From: an uncultured Pseudomonas sp. | GTDB lineage: Bacteria; Pseudomonadota; Gammaproteobacteria; Pseudomonadales; Pseudomonadaceae | Direction: 5' to 3' | DNA length: 64,000 nt | Assembly (NCBI RefSeq): GCF_946886105.1 | Contig: NZ_CAMPHV010000019.1 | Location: 26,147-90,146 of the forward strand | Part shown: positions 46,109-57,329 of the stretch, piece by piece | Position numbering within the stretch: the stretch's first letter is position 1 | Layout of the letters: each line of letters opens with the position of its first letter | The notes under the pieces: generated by a model | Seen by the model: the letters and a program-made list of their open reading frames with translations, nothing else | Told to the model about the DNA's origin: nothing | Database searches by the model: none | Position numbers and translations under genes: made by a program

Positions 46109-46296
46109 ACTGGCGGCAATCGACGTTCGCCCTGCCGCTACTGATCGGCCTGCTCACGGCGCTGGGCCTGTTCAGCGCCTTGCTCGGCGATGGCGCCTGG
46201 GATGCCGTCGCCTGGCTCGGCCTGGGCCTGCCGGCCGCGCTGGGTTGCTGGCCATTGCTAAAACGCCGCAAGGGCGACCGGAACGCCCGCGCCTAG
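46105..46296 (+). CDS. Small two-TM membrane protein coupled to the PepSY gene
   Basis: 63 residues, MNWRQSTFALPLLIGLL..., whose ATG overlaps the PepSY stop (ATGA). Two hydrophobic helices (about 8-26 and 31-50) and a basic tail LKRRKGDRNARA. Similar short proteins follow PepSY genes in other iron operons (from memory), so it is probably an accessory subunit. The last base of its TAG stop is the first base of a REP element. Confidence 0.75.
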   Translation: MNWRQSTFALPLLIGLLTALGLFSALLGDGAWDAVAWLGLGLPAALGCWPLLKRRKGDRNARA

Positions 46297-46364
46297 TAGC
46301 CCGGATGCAATCCGGGGAACGGTCTTACGGCCACCATCGATTCCCCGGATTGCATCCGGGCTAC
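46296..46364. repeat. REP palindrome abutting a stop codon
   Basis: 'gtagcccggatgcaatccgggg ... ccccggattgcatccgggctac', an almost perfect inverted pair, starting on the G of the TAG at 46294-46296. Confidence 0.88.
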
Positions 46365-46423
46365 AACATGGCGAGCGCCACGGAAAAACCTGCGCCCCAT
46401 GCAACAGTTAACGGGTAGTTGCA

Positions 46424-46457
46424 AAAGCAAAACGCCCCGGCAAGCCGGGGCGTTTTT
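46424..46457. terminator. Terminator between iron operon and symporter gene
   Basis: Stem CGCCCCGG (46433-46440), loop CAAG, stem CCGGGGCG, then TTTTT on plus; an AAAA run on the other side makes it bidirectional. The symporter stop is 14 bp away on the minus strand. Confidence 0.88.
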
Positions 46458-46470
46458 CTAGCGTTACTGC

Positions 46471-48240
<1,770 letters not shown>

Positions 48241-48250
48241 GCTCGGCGCC

Positions 48251-48517
48251 TTATTCTTCGTGGACGTCGTGCTTGCGGTCGTACTGATTCATCTTCCACA
48301 CGTAGAAGAAAATCATCGCCACGAACACATAGATCGACCCCTGCTGAGCGAACCAGAAGCCCAGTGGGAAGCCGAAGAACTGAATGTTATTGAGCTGATC
48401 GACGAACAGGATTCCTGCGCCGAATGACACTGCGAACCAGATGGCCAGCAGGATCAACATCAGCCGCAGGTTGTCTTTCCAGTAGGCCTTGGCGGCCTCT
48501 TGCTTAGACGCGGACAT
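48251..48517 (-). CDS. DUF4212 small membrane partner of the symporter
   Basis: 88 residues with two TM helices (about 17-37 and 55-77): KAYWKDNLRLMLILLAIWFAVSFGAGILFVDQLNNIQFFGFPLGFWFAQQGSIYVFVAMIFFYVWKMNQ. This is the typical DUF4212 subunit encoded directly upstream of VC_2705-like symporters (equivalent to YjcH with ActP). Promoter in 48518-48600, facing away from the hrp-box unit. Confidence 0.9.
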   Translation of the reverse strand: MSASKQEAAKAYWKDNLRLMLILLAIWFAVSFGAGILFVDQLNNIQFFGFPLGFWFAQQGSIYVFVAMIFFYVWKMNQYDRKHDVHEE

Positions 48518-48710
48518 GTGAGGGACTCCTCAATATTGTTGTTGTTTTGGCACTTTCACGTTAGCAGTAACACTGCCAACCGCCAGGCGACTTTAGTCGT
48601 GCAGCCCAACCATGCCGATACGGGCGTGACAGGAGCTTGCCCACAGTCTGGTGCTAAATGCGCGATTGCGCCTCACGACCATGGTCGAATATGGCCAAAG
48701 GTCTGGAGCT

Positions 48711-48738
48711 GGAACCGTTTCACGCCCAAAACCACAGA
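48711..48738 (+). promoter_or_regulatory. hrp box (HrpL-dependent promoter)
   Basis: GGAACC (48711-48716) - 15 bases - CCACAGA (48732-48738) is an exact match to the HrpL consensus GGAACC-N15/16-CCACnnA used for type III secretion genes in Pseudomonas syringae and relatives. It is 37 bp before the chaperone ATG, in the right orientation. Confidence 0.85.
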
Positions 48739-48775
48739 TAACGGAATTATCGACAATGAATTTCAGGGAGGGCCA

Positions 48776-49267
48776 ATGCGGCCGGTCGAGGCGAAAGAGC
48801 AGTTGTGTCAGTGGCTGCGTAAGCGGGGCATCGCAGCTATTCAGAATGATCTGGGCGAGCGTCATGCCGTGCGCAGCGCCGACGGAGAGGAATGCCTGCT
48901 CTGGCTACCCGAACAGGACACGACACTGTTCGTCTTCGTCCTGGTCGCCGAACTGACGATGCCGCGGGACAACGGAATCCTGACCCTGGCCATGGCGTTG
49001 AACCTCGAACCGAGCCGGACCCAGGGCGCATCCCTCGGCTATAACCCTGGTTCGAATCAGCTCATGCTGCGTAGCGTGCACCCCATGGGCGATCTGGACG
49101 AACCAGCCCTCGACCGCATCATGACCCAGATGAGCGCGCTGGCCGGAGGGCTGAGGCTTTACATCGACGCGTATCGACACAAGGAAACCGCCAACCGGAA
49201 AGAACAGCAAGGACCGCTGCTTTCATCGGCGCTTCATCCAAGCGCCCGGCTATTCAGAGCGGGATGA
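48776..49267 (+). CDS. CesT-like type III secretion chaperone
   Basis: 163 residues from MRPVEAKEQLCQWLRKRG, with GGGAGG upstream. Small acidic protein with the class I chaperone plan: helix, beta-strands (CLLWLPEQDTTLFVFVLVAEL), then NGILTLAMALNLEPSRTQGASLGYNPGSNQLMLRSVHPMGDLDEPALDRIMTQMSALAGGLRLYID. Such proteins form dimers and hold an effector's N-terminus secretion-competent. The next gene, the C58 protease, starts on its stop codon (ATGA), the standard chaperone-effector arrangement. An extended frame back to 48500 is not used because the hrp box lies inside it. Confidence 0.82.
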   Translation: MRPVEAKEQLCQWLRKRGIAAIQNDLGERHAVRSADGEECLLWLPEQDTTLFVFVLVAELTMPRDNGILTLAMALNLEPSRTQGASLGYNPGSNQLMLRSVHPMGDLDEPALDRIMTQMSALAGGLRLYIDAYRHKETANRKEQQGPLLSSALHPSARLFRAG

Positions 49268-50334
49268 GAGGCCACAGCATGCAGACACACAACTTGGCGG
49301 CCTCAACAGGCGTCACCGCCCCTGTGGAACAGGGCGAAGCTTCTTCCTCAGCCGGGCTCCGGCCAGGCTCTCCCGGCGCATTCGCCCATTTCCAACCCCA
49401 GGCGACGGGTGCCCTGGTTCCATTGGGGAGCGGCGAGGAGGTCTTTTTCGACGCCCGATCCTCGTTCTCGTCGGTCGATGCGGCGGACCTGCCCAGCCAT
49501 GAGGAAGTGCAAGCGCAGCATCGCTCGCTGCGCACGCTGCTACCGGACCTGATGGAGTCGCTCGCCTCGCTGCGTGACAGCGCCTCGCAGTACATCAAGA
49601 CCAAGGTCAAGGAAATGGCGGACAACAGCGTCGGCGCCACCGCGAATATCGAGGCAAAGCGGCAGATCGCCGAGGAGCATGGCTGCCACCTCGCCCACCC
49701 GTTCAACCAGAACAAATTCATCTTCGAAAAGACCATCGATGATTTGGAGTTTTGGGCGGACTATGGCCGCTTAGGAGGCGACGGTCACGGCTGTTTCGGC
49801 CTGTCCGCCAACTGGTGCCAGAGCCGCGCCAAGGGTCAATCGGATGAGGTCTTCTTCGGCAAGCTGGCGAACCATCACGAAGACGCGCTGCTTGCCAGGG
49901 TGCTTGGCTTCCAACAGATCGAGCAACAACCCTACAGAGACAAGATCCTAAACGCCGGCCCCATGCTCCGGGACACGCTGCCCAAGCTGGGCATGACACT
50001 GGGCAAGGCCCCAGATGGCGTACGGGATGCCCACTATCATGGCGTGCAGCTGGAGAACCTCGATCGCGACCTGAAACTAATGCTCAAACCCGGCCAGAAC
50101 CAGACCTTCCTGCTATTCAGCGAATGCCACGCCATGGCCCTGCACCAGGACAGCCAGAACCGCCTGCATTTCTTCGACCCGCTGTTCGGCGTGGTTCAGG
50201 CGGACAGTCGAGAACATATGACCAATTTCCTCTCCGACATTTTCGAGCGAGATGCCCGCGCTCATTGGTCAGGCGATGGGCGCCGACTGCAGATCAGCGA
50301 CGTAGTGCCGGGACCGACGCTGCATTTCCGTTGA
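49264..50334 (+). CDS. hopN1: YopT/HopN1-like C58 cysteine protease effector
   Basis: 356 residues from the ATG overlapping the chaperone stop; a second ATG at 49279 (MQTHNLAAS) is possible. The first ~40 residues are Ser/Gln/Gly-rich, like type III secretion signals. The catalytic triad is clear: Cys177 in GDGHGCFGLSANWCQSRAKG, His289 in FSECHAMAL and Asp305 in LHFFDPLFGV. The His-Asp spacing of 16 is the same as in YopT. The protein looks very close to HopN1 of P. syringae as I remember it (SSFSSVDAADLP, IEAKRQIAEEHGC, KTIDD, DTLPKLGMTLGK). In that system it suppresses plant cell death by cleaving a host target. Together with the hrp box this supports a functional effector. Confidence 0.9.
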   Translation: MRGHSMQTHNLAASTGVTAPVEQGEASSSAGLRPGSPGAFAHFQPQATGALVPLGSGEEVFFDARSSFSSVDAADLPSHEEVQAQHRSLRTLLPDLMESLASLRDSASQYIKTKVKEMADNSVGATANIEAKRQIAEEHGCHLAHPFNQNKFIFEKTIDDLEFWADYGRLGGDGHGCFGLSANWCQSRAKGQSDEVFFGKLANHHEDALLARVLGFQQIEQQPYRDKILNAGPMLRDTLPKLGMTLGKAPDGVRDAHYHGVQLENLDRDLKLMLKPGQNQTFLLFSECHAMALHQDSQNRLHFFDPLFGVVQADSREHMTNFLSDIFERDARAHWSGDGRRLQISDVVPGPTLHFR

Positions 50335-50508
50335 TCGAGATCGCTGCTACTCCAGTGGGATAGCCGAATAACTCGCGCTGTTGAGGTCGAATCCACGCAT
50401 CGGCTTAGGCGGGTGCCGGCAGAGGAACATAGCAATATTTAGTCCTTAGCCACTGACTGTGCTTCAGGCTACAGTTCCAGCTCCCACATAGCGCAACCAG
50501 GAGATTGC

Positions 50509-51138
50509 ATGTCCAGCCCGAGCATGAGCCTGTTCTATTCCGCCTCGTCACCCTTCGTGCGCAAGGTCATGGTGCTGCTGCACGAGACCGGCCAACTCGA
50601 CCGGGTCGCACTCGAAAGCGTGCAGCTCAGCCCTATCGCGCCCAGCGCCGAGGTCAACGCCGGCAACCCGGCCGGTAAACTCCCGGCACTGCGCCTGGCC
50701 GACGGCAGCGTGCTGCACGACAGCCGGGTAATCCTCGATTACCTCGACCGCCAGCACGTCGGCGAGCCGTTGATTCCGCTCGACGGCCCGGCGCGCTGGC
50801 GCCGCCTGACCCTGGCCTCGCTGGCCGATGCCATGCTCGATGCGGCGGTGCTGATCCGCTACGAGACTTTTCTGCGACCGGAAGATAAGCGCTGGGACGA
50901 CTGGCAAGCCGCGCAGCAGGACAAGATCGAGCGCGCCCTGGCGCAGCTGGAAGCCGAAGCCATCGCCGAACTGACCTGCCATTTCGATATCGCCGCCATC
51001 GGCGTGGCCTGCGCACTCGGTTATCTGGATTTTCGTCAGTCCGAGTTGGGCTGGCGCCAGCGCTACCCGAAATTGGCCGACTGGTATGCCGACGTCAGTC
51101 AGCGACCGTCGATGCTGGCGACTCAGCCGCCGGAGTGA
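50509..51138 (+). CDS. Glutathione S-transferase family protein
   Basis: 209 residues. N-terminal thioredoxin-fold domain (LFYSASSPFVRKVMVLLHETGQLDRVAL with the SSPF active-site type, NPAGKLPALRLADGSVLHDSRVILDYLD) and a helical C-terminal domain (FDIAAIGVACALGYLDFRQ). Substrate unknown. Monocistronic. Confidence 0.9.
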   Translation: MSSPSMSLFYSASSPFVRKVMVLLHETGQLDRVALESVQLSPIAPSAEVNAGNPAGKLPALRLADGSVLHDSRVILDYLDRQHVGEPLIPLDGPARWRRLTLASLADAMLDAAVLIRYETFLRPEDKRWDDWQAAQQDKIERALAQLEAEAIAELTCHFDIAAIGVACALGYLDFRQSELGWRQRYPKLADWYADVSQRPSMLATQPPE

Positions 51139-51287
51139 GGCACGGGCAAAAGCTCCGGCAAAAAGCCATTACGCCCTAGCCTCCTTCCCTCCGCTACGCC
51201 CCGAGAAAAGCGCCCGGCAGAGGATGTGCCGCGGCGCCGGCTGCGCGCAGCATCGCCCGACAACAAAAAACGACTCGGGACGAAGCC

Positions 51288-54200
51288 ATGCACAGAATCG
51301 GATTGCCGCGCTATCTCTCCACCCTGCTACTCGCAGGCCTGGCCGTCACGGCCAACGCCGCCCCCCTCGACCCCGGCCCCGATGAGGCCTTGCTGTATTA
51401 CCAACGTGGCGACGGCACCTATGACGGCTGGGGTTTACACCTGTGGAATACCCCGCAATGCAGCGGTGTGCGCGACGGCACCAGCTGGCACCAGCCGCTG
51501 ACCGAGGCCGGTATCGATAGCGAATTCGGCGCCTGGTATCGCATTCCGCTGAGCGCCGATGCCAGCTGCCTGAATCTGATCATGCATAAGGGCGACGACA
51601 AGGATCTCGGCGGCAGCGACCTTACCTGGCGTTTCGACGAGCTGGGTCGGCGGGTGTTCAGCCTGAGCGGCAGCGGTCAGCTATCCGCCACGCCCATAGG
51701 CGCAACGCCGTTGGTCGTCGACGGCGCCCGCGCCCATTGGCTCGACCCGCAGACCCTGGTGCTGCACGGCGGCAGCGACGCGGCGCGGTTGGAGCTGCGT
51801 TACTCGGCCCAGGCGGACATCGTTATCGACGGCGAAAACCGCAGCGTCAGCGGCGGCCAGGCCATCGCCCTGCAACCGGGCAGCCTCAGCGATGCGCTGA
51901 AAGCCCGCTTTCCCCATCTCGCCGAGCAGCCGGCCTATCACCTGGAGCCGAGCGCCGAAACCCTGCGCGCCGCGCTGAAGAGCCAGCTCTTGCTGCTCGC
52001 TTACGACGCCGAGGGCAAGCTCAGCGCCGCCACCCAGGTGCAGACGCCCGGCGTGCTCGACGCGCTCTATGCCTATCGCGGCAAGCTCGGTGCCCTGGTC
52101 GATGATCGGCGCGTGCGTTTTCGCCTGTGGGCGCCCAGCGCTCAGCAGGTGCGTTTGCACGCGTTCGACCGAAACAAGCGCCTGCTGCCCGGCTTTCCGG
52201 CGCCGATGCGCGAGCGCCATGGGGTCTGGACCTACGACGGCTCCAAGCAACTGGATCGTCAGTACTACCAGTACGAAGTGACCGTTTACCACCCCGTCAG
52301 CGGCCGTATCGAGACAACCCTGACCAGCGACCCTTATGCCCTCAGCCTGTCGCGCAACAGCCAGTACGCCCAGGTGGTGGATCTGGATGCCGCCGATCTC
52401 AAGCCAGCCGGCTGGGACGATATGCAGCCGCCGCGCGCGGCCAAACCGGAAGCACGGGTGATCTATGAAACCCAGGTACGCGACTTCAGCGCCAGCGACA
52501 GCCTGCTACCCCATAAGCTACGCGGCAAGTACCTGGCCTTCGCCAACCCCCATGGCCAGGGCGTGCAGCACCTGCGCGATCTGCGCCGCGCCGGGCTGAC
52601 CGATGTGCAACTGCTGCCGGTATTCGATATCGCCACTGTGAATGAAGACCCGCAGCAACGGGTCGAACTGGACGATTCCTTCGCCAAGCTCTGCGCGCTG
52701 TCGGCCAGCGCCCGCGACAACTGGGCCGGCTATTGCAACGCCGGCAGCATCCGCGACGTGCTGCAAGGCTTCGACCCGGCCGGCCGCGAGGCTCAGGCGC
52801 TGCATAACGAACTGCGCGCGCTGGACGCCTTCAACTGGGGCTACGACCCCTTCCACTACACGGTGCCGGAAGGCAGCTACGCCAGCGAAGCCGAAGGCGT
52901 GCAGCGCATCCGCGAGTTCCGCCGCATGGTTCAGGGGTTGGCCAAGCTGGGGCTGAACACGGTGATGGACGTGGTCTACAACCACACCCACGCCTCGGGT
53001 CTCGGCGAGCAATCGGTGCTCGACAAGCTGGTGCCCGGCTATTACCACAGGCGCGACCCGGTCAGCGGCGCGGTGGAGCGCTCGACCTGCTGCGACAACA
53101 CCGCCTCCGAACACGCCATGATGGAAAAGCTGATGATCGACTCGCTGCGGGTCTGGGCGCGCGACTACAAGATCGGCGGTTTCCGTTTCGACCTGATGGG
53201 CCACCATATGCGCGCCAATCTGGCCAAGGCCTATAAGGCAGTACGCAAGCTCGACCGCGACACCTATTTCTACGGCGAGGGCTGGAATTTCGGCGAAGTG
53301 GCGAACAACGCCCGTGGCCTCAACGCCACCCAACTGAACATGGCCGGCAGCGGTATCGGCACCTTCAACGACCGCCAGCGCGATGCCGTGCGCGGTGGCG
53401 GCCCCTTCGACGGCGGCGACAGCCTGCGCCGCAACCAGGGTTTCGCCAACGGCCTCTACGTGCTGCCCAACGAGCTGAACAGCGGCAGCGCCGAAGAACG
53501 GGAAAAGGCGCTGAAAGCAGCCGATCTGATCCGCGTCGGCATCGCCGGCGGCCTGCGCGACTACGCCTTCGAAAGCGCCGACGGCAGCGTCAAGCGCGGC
53601 GCCGAGATCGACTACAACGGCCAGCCGGCCGGCTATACCCTCGACCCGCAGGAGACCGTCAACTACGTCTCCAAGCACGACAACCAGACGCTCTGGGATA
53701 TCAACCAGTACAAGCTGGCCGGCTCCCTGAGCAGCGCCGAACGGGTGCGCCTGCAACTGCTCGGCCTGGCCGTGCCCTTGTTCAGCCAGGGCGTGCCCTT
53801 TATCCATATGGGCTCGGATATCCTCCGTTCCAAATCCATGGAGCGCGACAGCTACGACTCCGGCGACTGGTTCAACGCAGTGGACTTCGGCTACCAGGAC
53901 AACAACTGGAACAGAGGCTTGCCGCGCGAGGACAAGGACGGCGCCAACTGGCCGCTGATCCGCCAGGTCATCGCCGACCCCAACGCCAAACCGGGTAGCG
54001 CCGACATACTCGCGGCCAAGCGCCAGTTCCTCGAACTCTTGCGTATCCGCTCCAGCAGCCCGCTGTTCCAATTGGCCAGCGCCAAGGAAATCGGCAAACG
54101 CCTGCGCTTTCACAATACCGGTCCCGAGCAGCAAGCCGGGGTGATCGCCTTCAGCCTTGACGACAACCGCCAGGCCGGCCGCGATCTCGACCCCAGGTTG

Positions 54201-54401
54201 GCTACCTTGATGGTGATTCTCAACGCTTCGCCCGAGACCATCACGCTGCCCGGCGCCCTGCCCGGTTACCGCTTGCACCCGCTGCTGGCGAACTCGACCG
54301 ATGCGCGCACCCGCGAGTCGAAGGTGAACGCCGGACAATTCCAAGTACCAGGGCTGACGGTGGCGGTGTTCGTGCAAGCGCAACCCGGCGGACGACGCTG
54401 A
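51288..54401 (+). CDS. pulA: Secreted pullulanase-type alpha-1,6-glucosidase
   Basis: 1037 residues. Signal peptide to about 24 (LAVTANAAP), CBM41-like domain ([20 protein letters not shown]), further N-terminal domains, CBM48 ([19 protein letters not shown]) and a GH13 catalytic barrel. Landmarks: [36 protein letters not shown] (nucleophile Asp), [12 protein letters not shown] (acid/base Glu), [11 protein letters not shown]. It debranches alpha-1,6 links in pullulan or glycogen-type glucans. No type II secretion or maltodextrin transporter gene is adjacent. Confidence 0.93.
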   Translation: MHRIGLPRYLSTLLLAGLAVTANAAPLDPGPDEALLYYQRGDGTYDGWGLHLWNTPQCSGVRDGTSWHQPLTEAGIDSEFGAWYRIPLSADASCLNLIMHKGDDKDLGGSDLTWRFDELGRRVFSLSGSGQLSATPIGATPLVVDGARAHWLDPQTLVLHGGSDAARLELRYSAQADIVIDGENRSVSGGQAIALQPGSLSDALKARFPHLAEQPAYHLEPSAETLRAALKSQLLLLAYDAEGKLSAATQVQTPGVLDALYAYRGKLGALVDDRRVRFRLWAPSAQQVRLHAFDRNKRLLPGFPAPMRERHGVWTYDGSKQLDRQYYQYEVTVYHPVSGRIETTLTSDPYALSLSRNSQYAQVVDLDAADLKPAGWDDMQPPRAAKPEARVIYETQVRDFSASDSLLPHKLRGKYLAFANPHGQGVQHLRDLRRAGLTDVQLLPVFDIATVNEDPQQRVELDDSFAKLCALSASARDNWAGYCNAGSIRDVLQGFDPAGREAQALHNELRALDAFNWGYDPFHYTVPEGSYASEAEGVQRIREFRRMVQGLAKLGLNTVMDVVYNHTHASGLGEQSVLDKLVPGYYHRRDPVSGAVERSTCCDNTASEHAMMEKLMIDSLRVWARDYKIGGFRFDLMGHHMRANLAKAYKAVRKLDRDTYFYGEGWNFGEVANNARGLNATQLNMAGSGIGTFNDRQRDAVRGGGPFDGGDSLRRNQGFANGLYVLPNELNSGSAEEREKALKAADLIRVGIAGGLRDYAFESADGSVKRGAEIDYNGQPAGYTLDPQETVNYVSKHDNQTLWDINQYKLAGSLSSAERVRLQLLGLAVPLFSQGVPFIHMGSDILRSKSMERDSYDSGDWFNAVDFGYQDNNWNRGLPREDKDGANWPLIRQVIADPNAKPGSADILAAKRQFLELLRIRSSSPLFQLASAKEIGKRLRFHNTGPEQQAGVIAFSLDDNRQAGRDLDPRLATLMVILNASPETITLPGALPGYRLHPLLANSTDARTRESKVNAGQFQVPGLTVAVFVQAQPGGRR

Positions 54402-54757
54402 ATAACCAGGCTACCAACTCACGGGAACCGTTATGCAGAAGGCTTCGCGCTGTCCACCCTGACAGCGCGCGCCTGGTGGCCCGGATGTAATCCGGGGGCG
54501 GTATCACACGCAAAACCGCTCCCCGGATTACATCCGGGCTACCAGAGCGTCGTAGGATGGCGTTGAGCGCAGCGATACCCATCATGCCGGCCCCTGTCAT
54601 GCCGAACCCTGGGTTCGGCGCTCGCCTCCCGCCGCTGGCGAGCCACGGGTTTTACCCGCGCGCCACACACTGCGGCAACGCAACGGGAACAGAGCCGCGA
54701 TCCTCAGCGCCAGGCTGTGCCCCAGCTGCGCATCCTCGCGCAAACCGACATGCCCGC
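54402..54757. repeat. Intergenic region with a REP palindrome
   Basis: 356 bp without a gene. The REP at 54476-54542 reads 'gtggcccggatgtaatccggggg ... ccccggattacatccgggctac'. The rest shows nothing recognisable. Confidence 0.75.
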
Positions 54758-55060
54758 TCATGACCTGTACCACAGGCGGAAGAAACCCAGCGCCAGCAGC
54801 AGGGCGCACTGGCCCAGAGCCGCGCACATTTGCAGGAAGGACTGCACCGAGCGGTTCTGCGCGGCGTCGGCGATGCCGGTCAGGTCGCTCCAGAAAGCAT
54901 CCGGCAATAGCGTCAGGCTGAGGTGCGCCAGCGGTTTGCCGGTGATTATCAAGCCGTCGATCCAATCGAACTGGCCGAAGAACATCAGGCAGATCAGCAG
55001 CATCGCCGCGACCACCAGGCCCAGCGCGAAACAGGCGGAAAATTGCAGTAGTGAACGCAT
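54758..55060 (-). CDS. Small membrane protein downstream of creD
   Basis: 100 residues from the ATG MRSLLQFSACFALGL (GGAG 8 bases upstream); an ATG two codons earlier (55066) is too close to it. Two TM helices (about 8-29 and 80-98), FGQFDWIDGLIITGKPLAHLSLTLLPDAFWSDL between. It follows creD after 50 bp on the same strand, so likely the last gene of a creD transcript. Unknown function. Confidence 0.65.
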   Translation of the reverse strand: MRSLLQFSACFALGLVVAAMLLICLMFFGQFDWIDGLIITGKPLAHLSLTLLPDAFWSDLTGIADAAQNRSVQSFLQMCAALGQCALLLALGFFRLWYRS

Positions 55061-55110
55061 GGTCATTTCTCCGGTAAGAAAGGGCGCGACCCTGGCCGCG
55101 CCCGGCTCGA

Positions 55111-56466
55111 TCACAGGGTGGCGGGGCTGGTCGGCGCGCTGCGGCCGACGCTGTACCAGTCGAGTTTGCGGGTCAGCACCATCACGCAGCCGAGCACCGC
55201 GAAGACCAGGATCGAGCCCATCAGCAAGGCGTAATCCTCGGCGCTGAGCAGGCTGAACAGCAGGCCGTAGAGCGCGCCGAGTAAGGCACCGAAGGCCGCG
55301 CCGCGGCGCCAGCTGTGCAATACGTGGCTGACGTAGAAGCCGATCAGCGAGACGCAGGCCAGCGCCGACAGTGCGTAAGCCATGGCGAAGCCCATGTGCT
55401 CGGACAACGACAGCAACAGCAGGTAGAACAGCGCCAGCGACATCCCCACCAGGGCGTATTGCACCGGGTGCACGGCCATGCGCTTGAGCACTTCGAAGAG
55501 GAAGAACACGGCGAAGGTCAGGCCGATAAACAGCAACGCGTATTTGATCGCCCGTTCGGTCTTCAGGTACTGGTCCACCGGGTCGACGAAGCTGACGCCA
55601 AAGGTGCGCGCCGAGAAGCCGTTGCACTCGCTCTTGCTCACGCATTCGTGCAGCACCTGCTCCAGGTTGGTGGCGAAGAAGCTGGTCTGCCACTGCGCCT
55701 TGAAGCCTTCGGCGCTAACTTCACGGCTGCTCGGCAGGTATTCGCCGACGAAACTCGGGTGCGGCCAATCGGACGTCAACTCGACACGGCTGTCGCGGCC
55801 CACCGGGATGATGCTCAGTTGCTCGGTGCCTTGCAGTTTGAGGTCGAAGGCGAATTCGAGGGTCTTGCCGCCCTGAGTATCCAGCGCCGGCAGCGGCGCA
55901 TGCACGCCCTCACCGAAAAGCTCCTCGCCAGAGCCCGGCTCGAAGCCCAGCTGCGTACCGTTGAAGGTCAGTTGCAGGTCGTTGCTGATGCCGCGGATAT
56001 CGCTGATGCCCACCGAGAGGAACGGCTTGTCGAATCGGTACAGCCCCAGGTCGTCGCCCAGGCCCAGACGCGCCGGCAACTTGAAGGCGCCGCTCAGCCG
56101 GTTGTCGCTGCGATAGAGCAGGGCCTCGTAGATACCGCGGGCGCGCAGTTCGGTGCCGACCTTGCCGTTGAGCACGAAACGCTCCGGCAGAAAGTACAGA
56201 CGCCCGCTCGACTGGCGCTCGTGCATATAGCGCTCGCCGGTCTTGCTGTGGGTTTTCCACTCGTGCCAGACCTTGGTGTAGGGCATCACCAGAATCGGCC
56301 CGGTGATCTGCTGGCGATAGCTGGAACTGCGCGCGATGTCCTGCAGCACGCCTTGGCGCAGGTACTGCCGCTCGTTGACCAGGCCATCGATCATCGTCAG
56401 GGGGATCATCAGTAACAGGATCAACAGGGCGATGGCGCCCAGCTTGAACGCCAGGATACGGCTCAT
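55111..56466 (-). CDS. creD: Inner membrane protein CreD
   Basis: 451 residues from MSRILAFKLGAIALLILLLMIPL, with GGAGAG upstream. One N-terminal TM, a large periplasmic domain (LPERFVLNGKVGTELRARGIYEALLYRSDNRLSGAF, SWxx-type GVSFVDPVDQYLKTERAIKYALLFI) and a C-terminal cluster of about five TM helices. CreD is the main target of the CreBC two-component system and affects envelope integrity and beta-lactam response. In P. aeruginosa it directly follows creBC; here it is 5.2 kb away. No clear TTCAC-N6-TTCAC CreB box could be found upstream. Confidence 0.92.
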   Translation of the reverse strand: MSRILAFKLGAIALLILLLMIPLTMIDGLVNERQYLRQGVLQDIARSSSYRQQITGPILVMPYTKVWHEWKTHSKTGERYMHERQSSGRLYFLPERFVLNGKVGTELRARGIYEALLYRSDNRLSGAFKLPARLGLGDDLGLYRFDKPFLSVGISDIRGISNDLQLTFNGTQLGFEPGSGEELFGEGVHAPLPALDTQGGKTLEFAFDLKLQGTEQLSIIPVGRDSRVELTSDWPHPSFVGEYLPSSREVSAEGFKAQWQTSFFATNLEQVLHECVSKSECNGFSARTFGVSFVDPVDQYLKTERAIKYALLFIGLTFAVFFLFEVLKRMAVHPVQYALVGMSLALFYLLLLSLSEHMGFAMAYALSALACVSLIGFYVSHVLHSWRRGAAFGALLGALYGLLFSLLSAEDYALLMGSILVFAVLGCVMVLTRKLDWYSVGRSAPTSPATL

Positions 56467-57329
56467 GGTGCGACTCTCCGGTGCAATTAAGGTAGCCAGA
56501 GTGTGCTCAGCCATTGAGGAGGCCATGTGGAGCGAGGATGGCGATTCTGTGGAAACTGTATGGCGGTTCGCCCCAGAACCCGCCAACGAATTGGTCCCGG
56601 CCCACGCTTGAGCGCGGAGATGTGAGCGAGCGCTCAGAACCGTTGATCGGCTGATATCGAACTCGATTTTTTCTGCACTAAAGTACTAACTCGTCTGTCA
56701 CTCACAAGGAGACAGGCGCTCTGCCACTGAAGATTTATCCAATCCGAGAGGGAACGGCAATGAACAAGCGTAGATGGATCAGCGTAACGCCTGGCGCGAG
56801 CCGCCACAGCCACCTTATCGACAGCGCCGCCGGCGTTGTCCCAGCCAATAGCGACCGCTTGCGTCGCCCTTCACCCACGATCGGCCATTGCCCTCCAGAG
56901 GCGCCGGACTCGTGACAATGCGAACCCGCTAGCGCCTGCCCGACTAGCTGACTGGATCCGCTCACGCGGTCACCTGCATTTCCATTGCCCTTATCGCTTG
57001 TATTGGCGCCGTCGTAGCGTCATGGCCAAGGCATATCCGGAGCACCGCATGCCCCAGTAACAGCATGGACCGCACAGGCGCAAATCCCTCGACGACGGCT
57101 CTATCGTTCGGCGCGCAACAGCGCTGAAGGTCGACCGTGGAGCGAGGCTCCCAGGCATTGCAGCGGCATCCCTCCCGACCGTGGAAGGGCCGCCAAACAT
57201 CGCCATAAATTATTGATTTTATTGAATATTTTTTAAATAAAAACGACAAACGGGCTTGGATTTTTCGCCCAATACCCTAGGGTTTGCACAGCCGCATCCG
57301 GCGGCAAATAACAATCAAGGAGATAGGAC
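56467..57329. other. 863-bp gap between creD and the subtilase gene
   Basis: Contains a perfect inverted repeat TGAGCG-AG-CGCTCA (56623-56636), an operator-like site of TetR type, followed by an AT-rich promoter-like stretch and a short possible ORF at 56760-56915 (51 residues, MNKRRWISVTPG..., with GAGAGGGAA upstream, doubtful). The last 150 bp are very AT-rich (57205-57260) and probably hold the subtilase promoter. No other gene is supported. Confidence 0.45.

Noticed and set aside
49050..49075. 'GGTTCGAATC' resembling a tRNA T-loop
   Set aside because: It lies inside the chaperone coding sequence and no acceptor, D or anticodon stems can be built around it.
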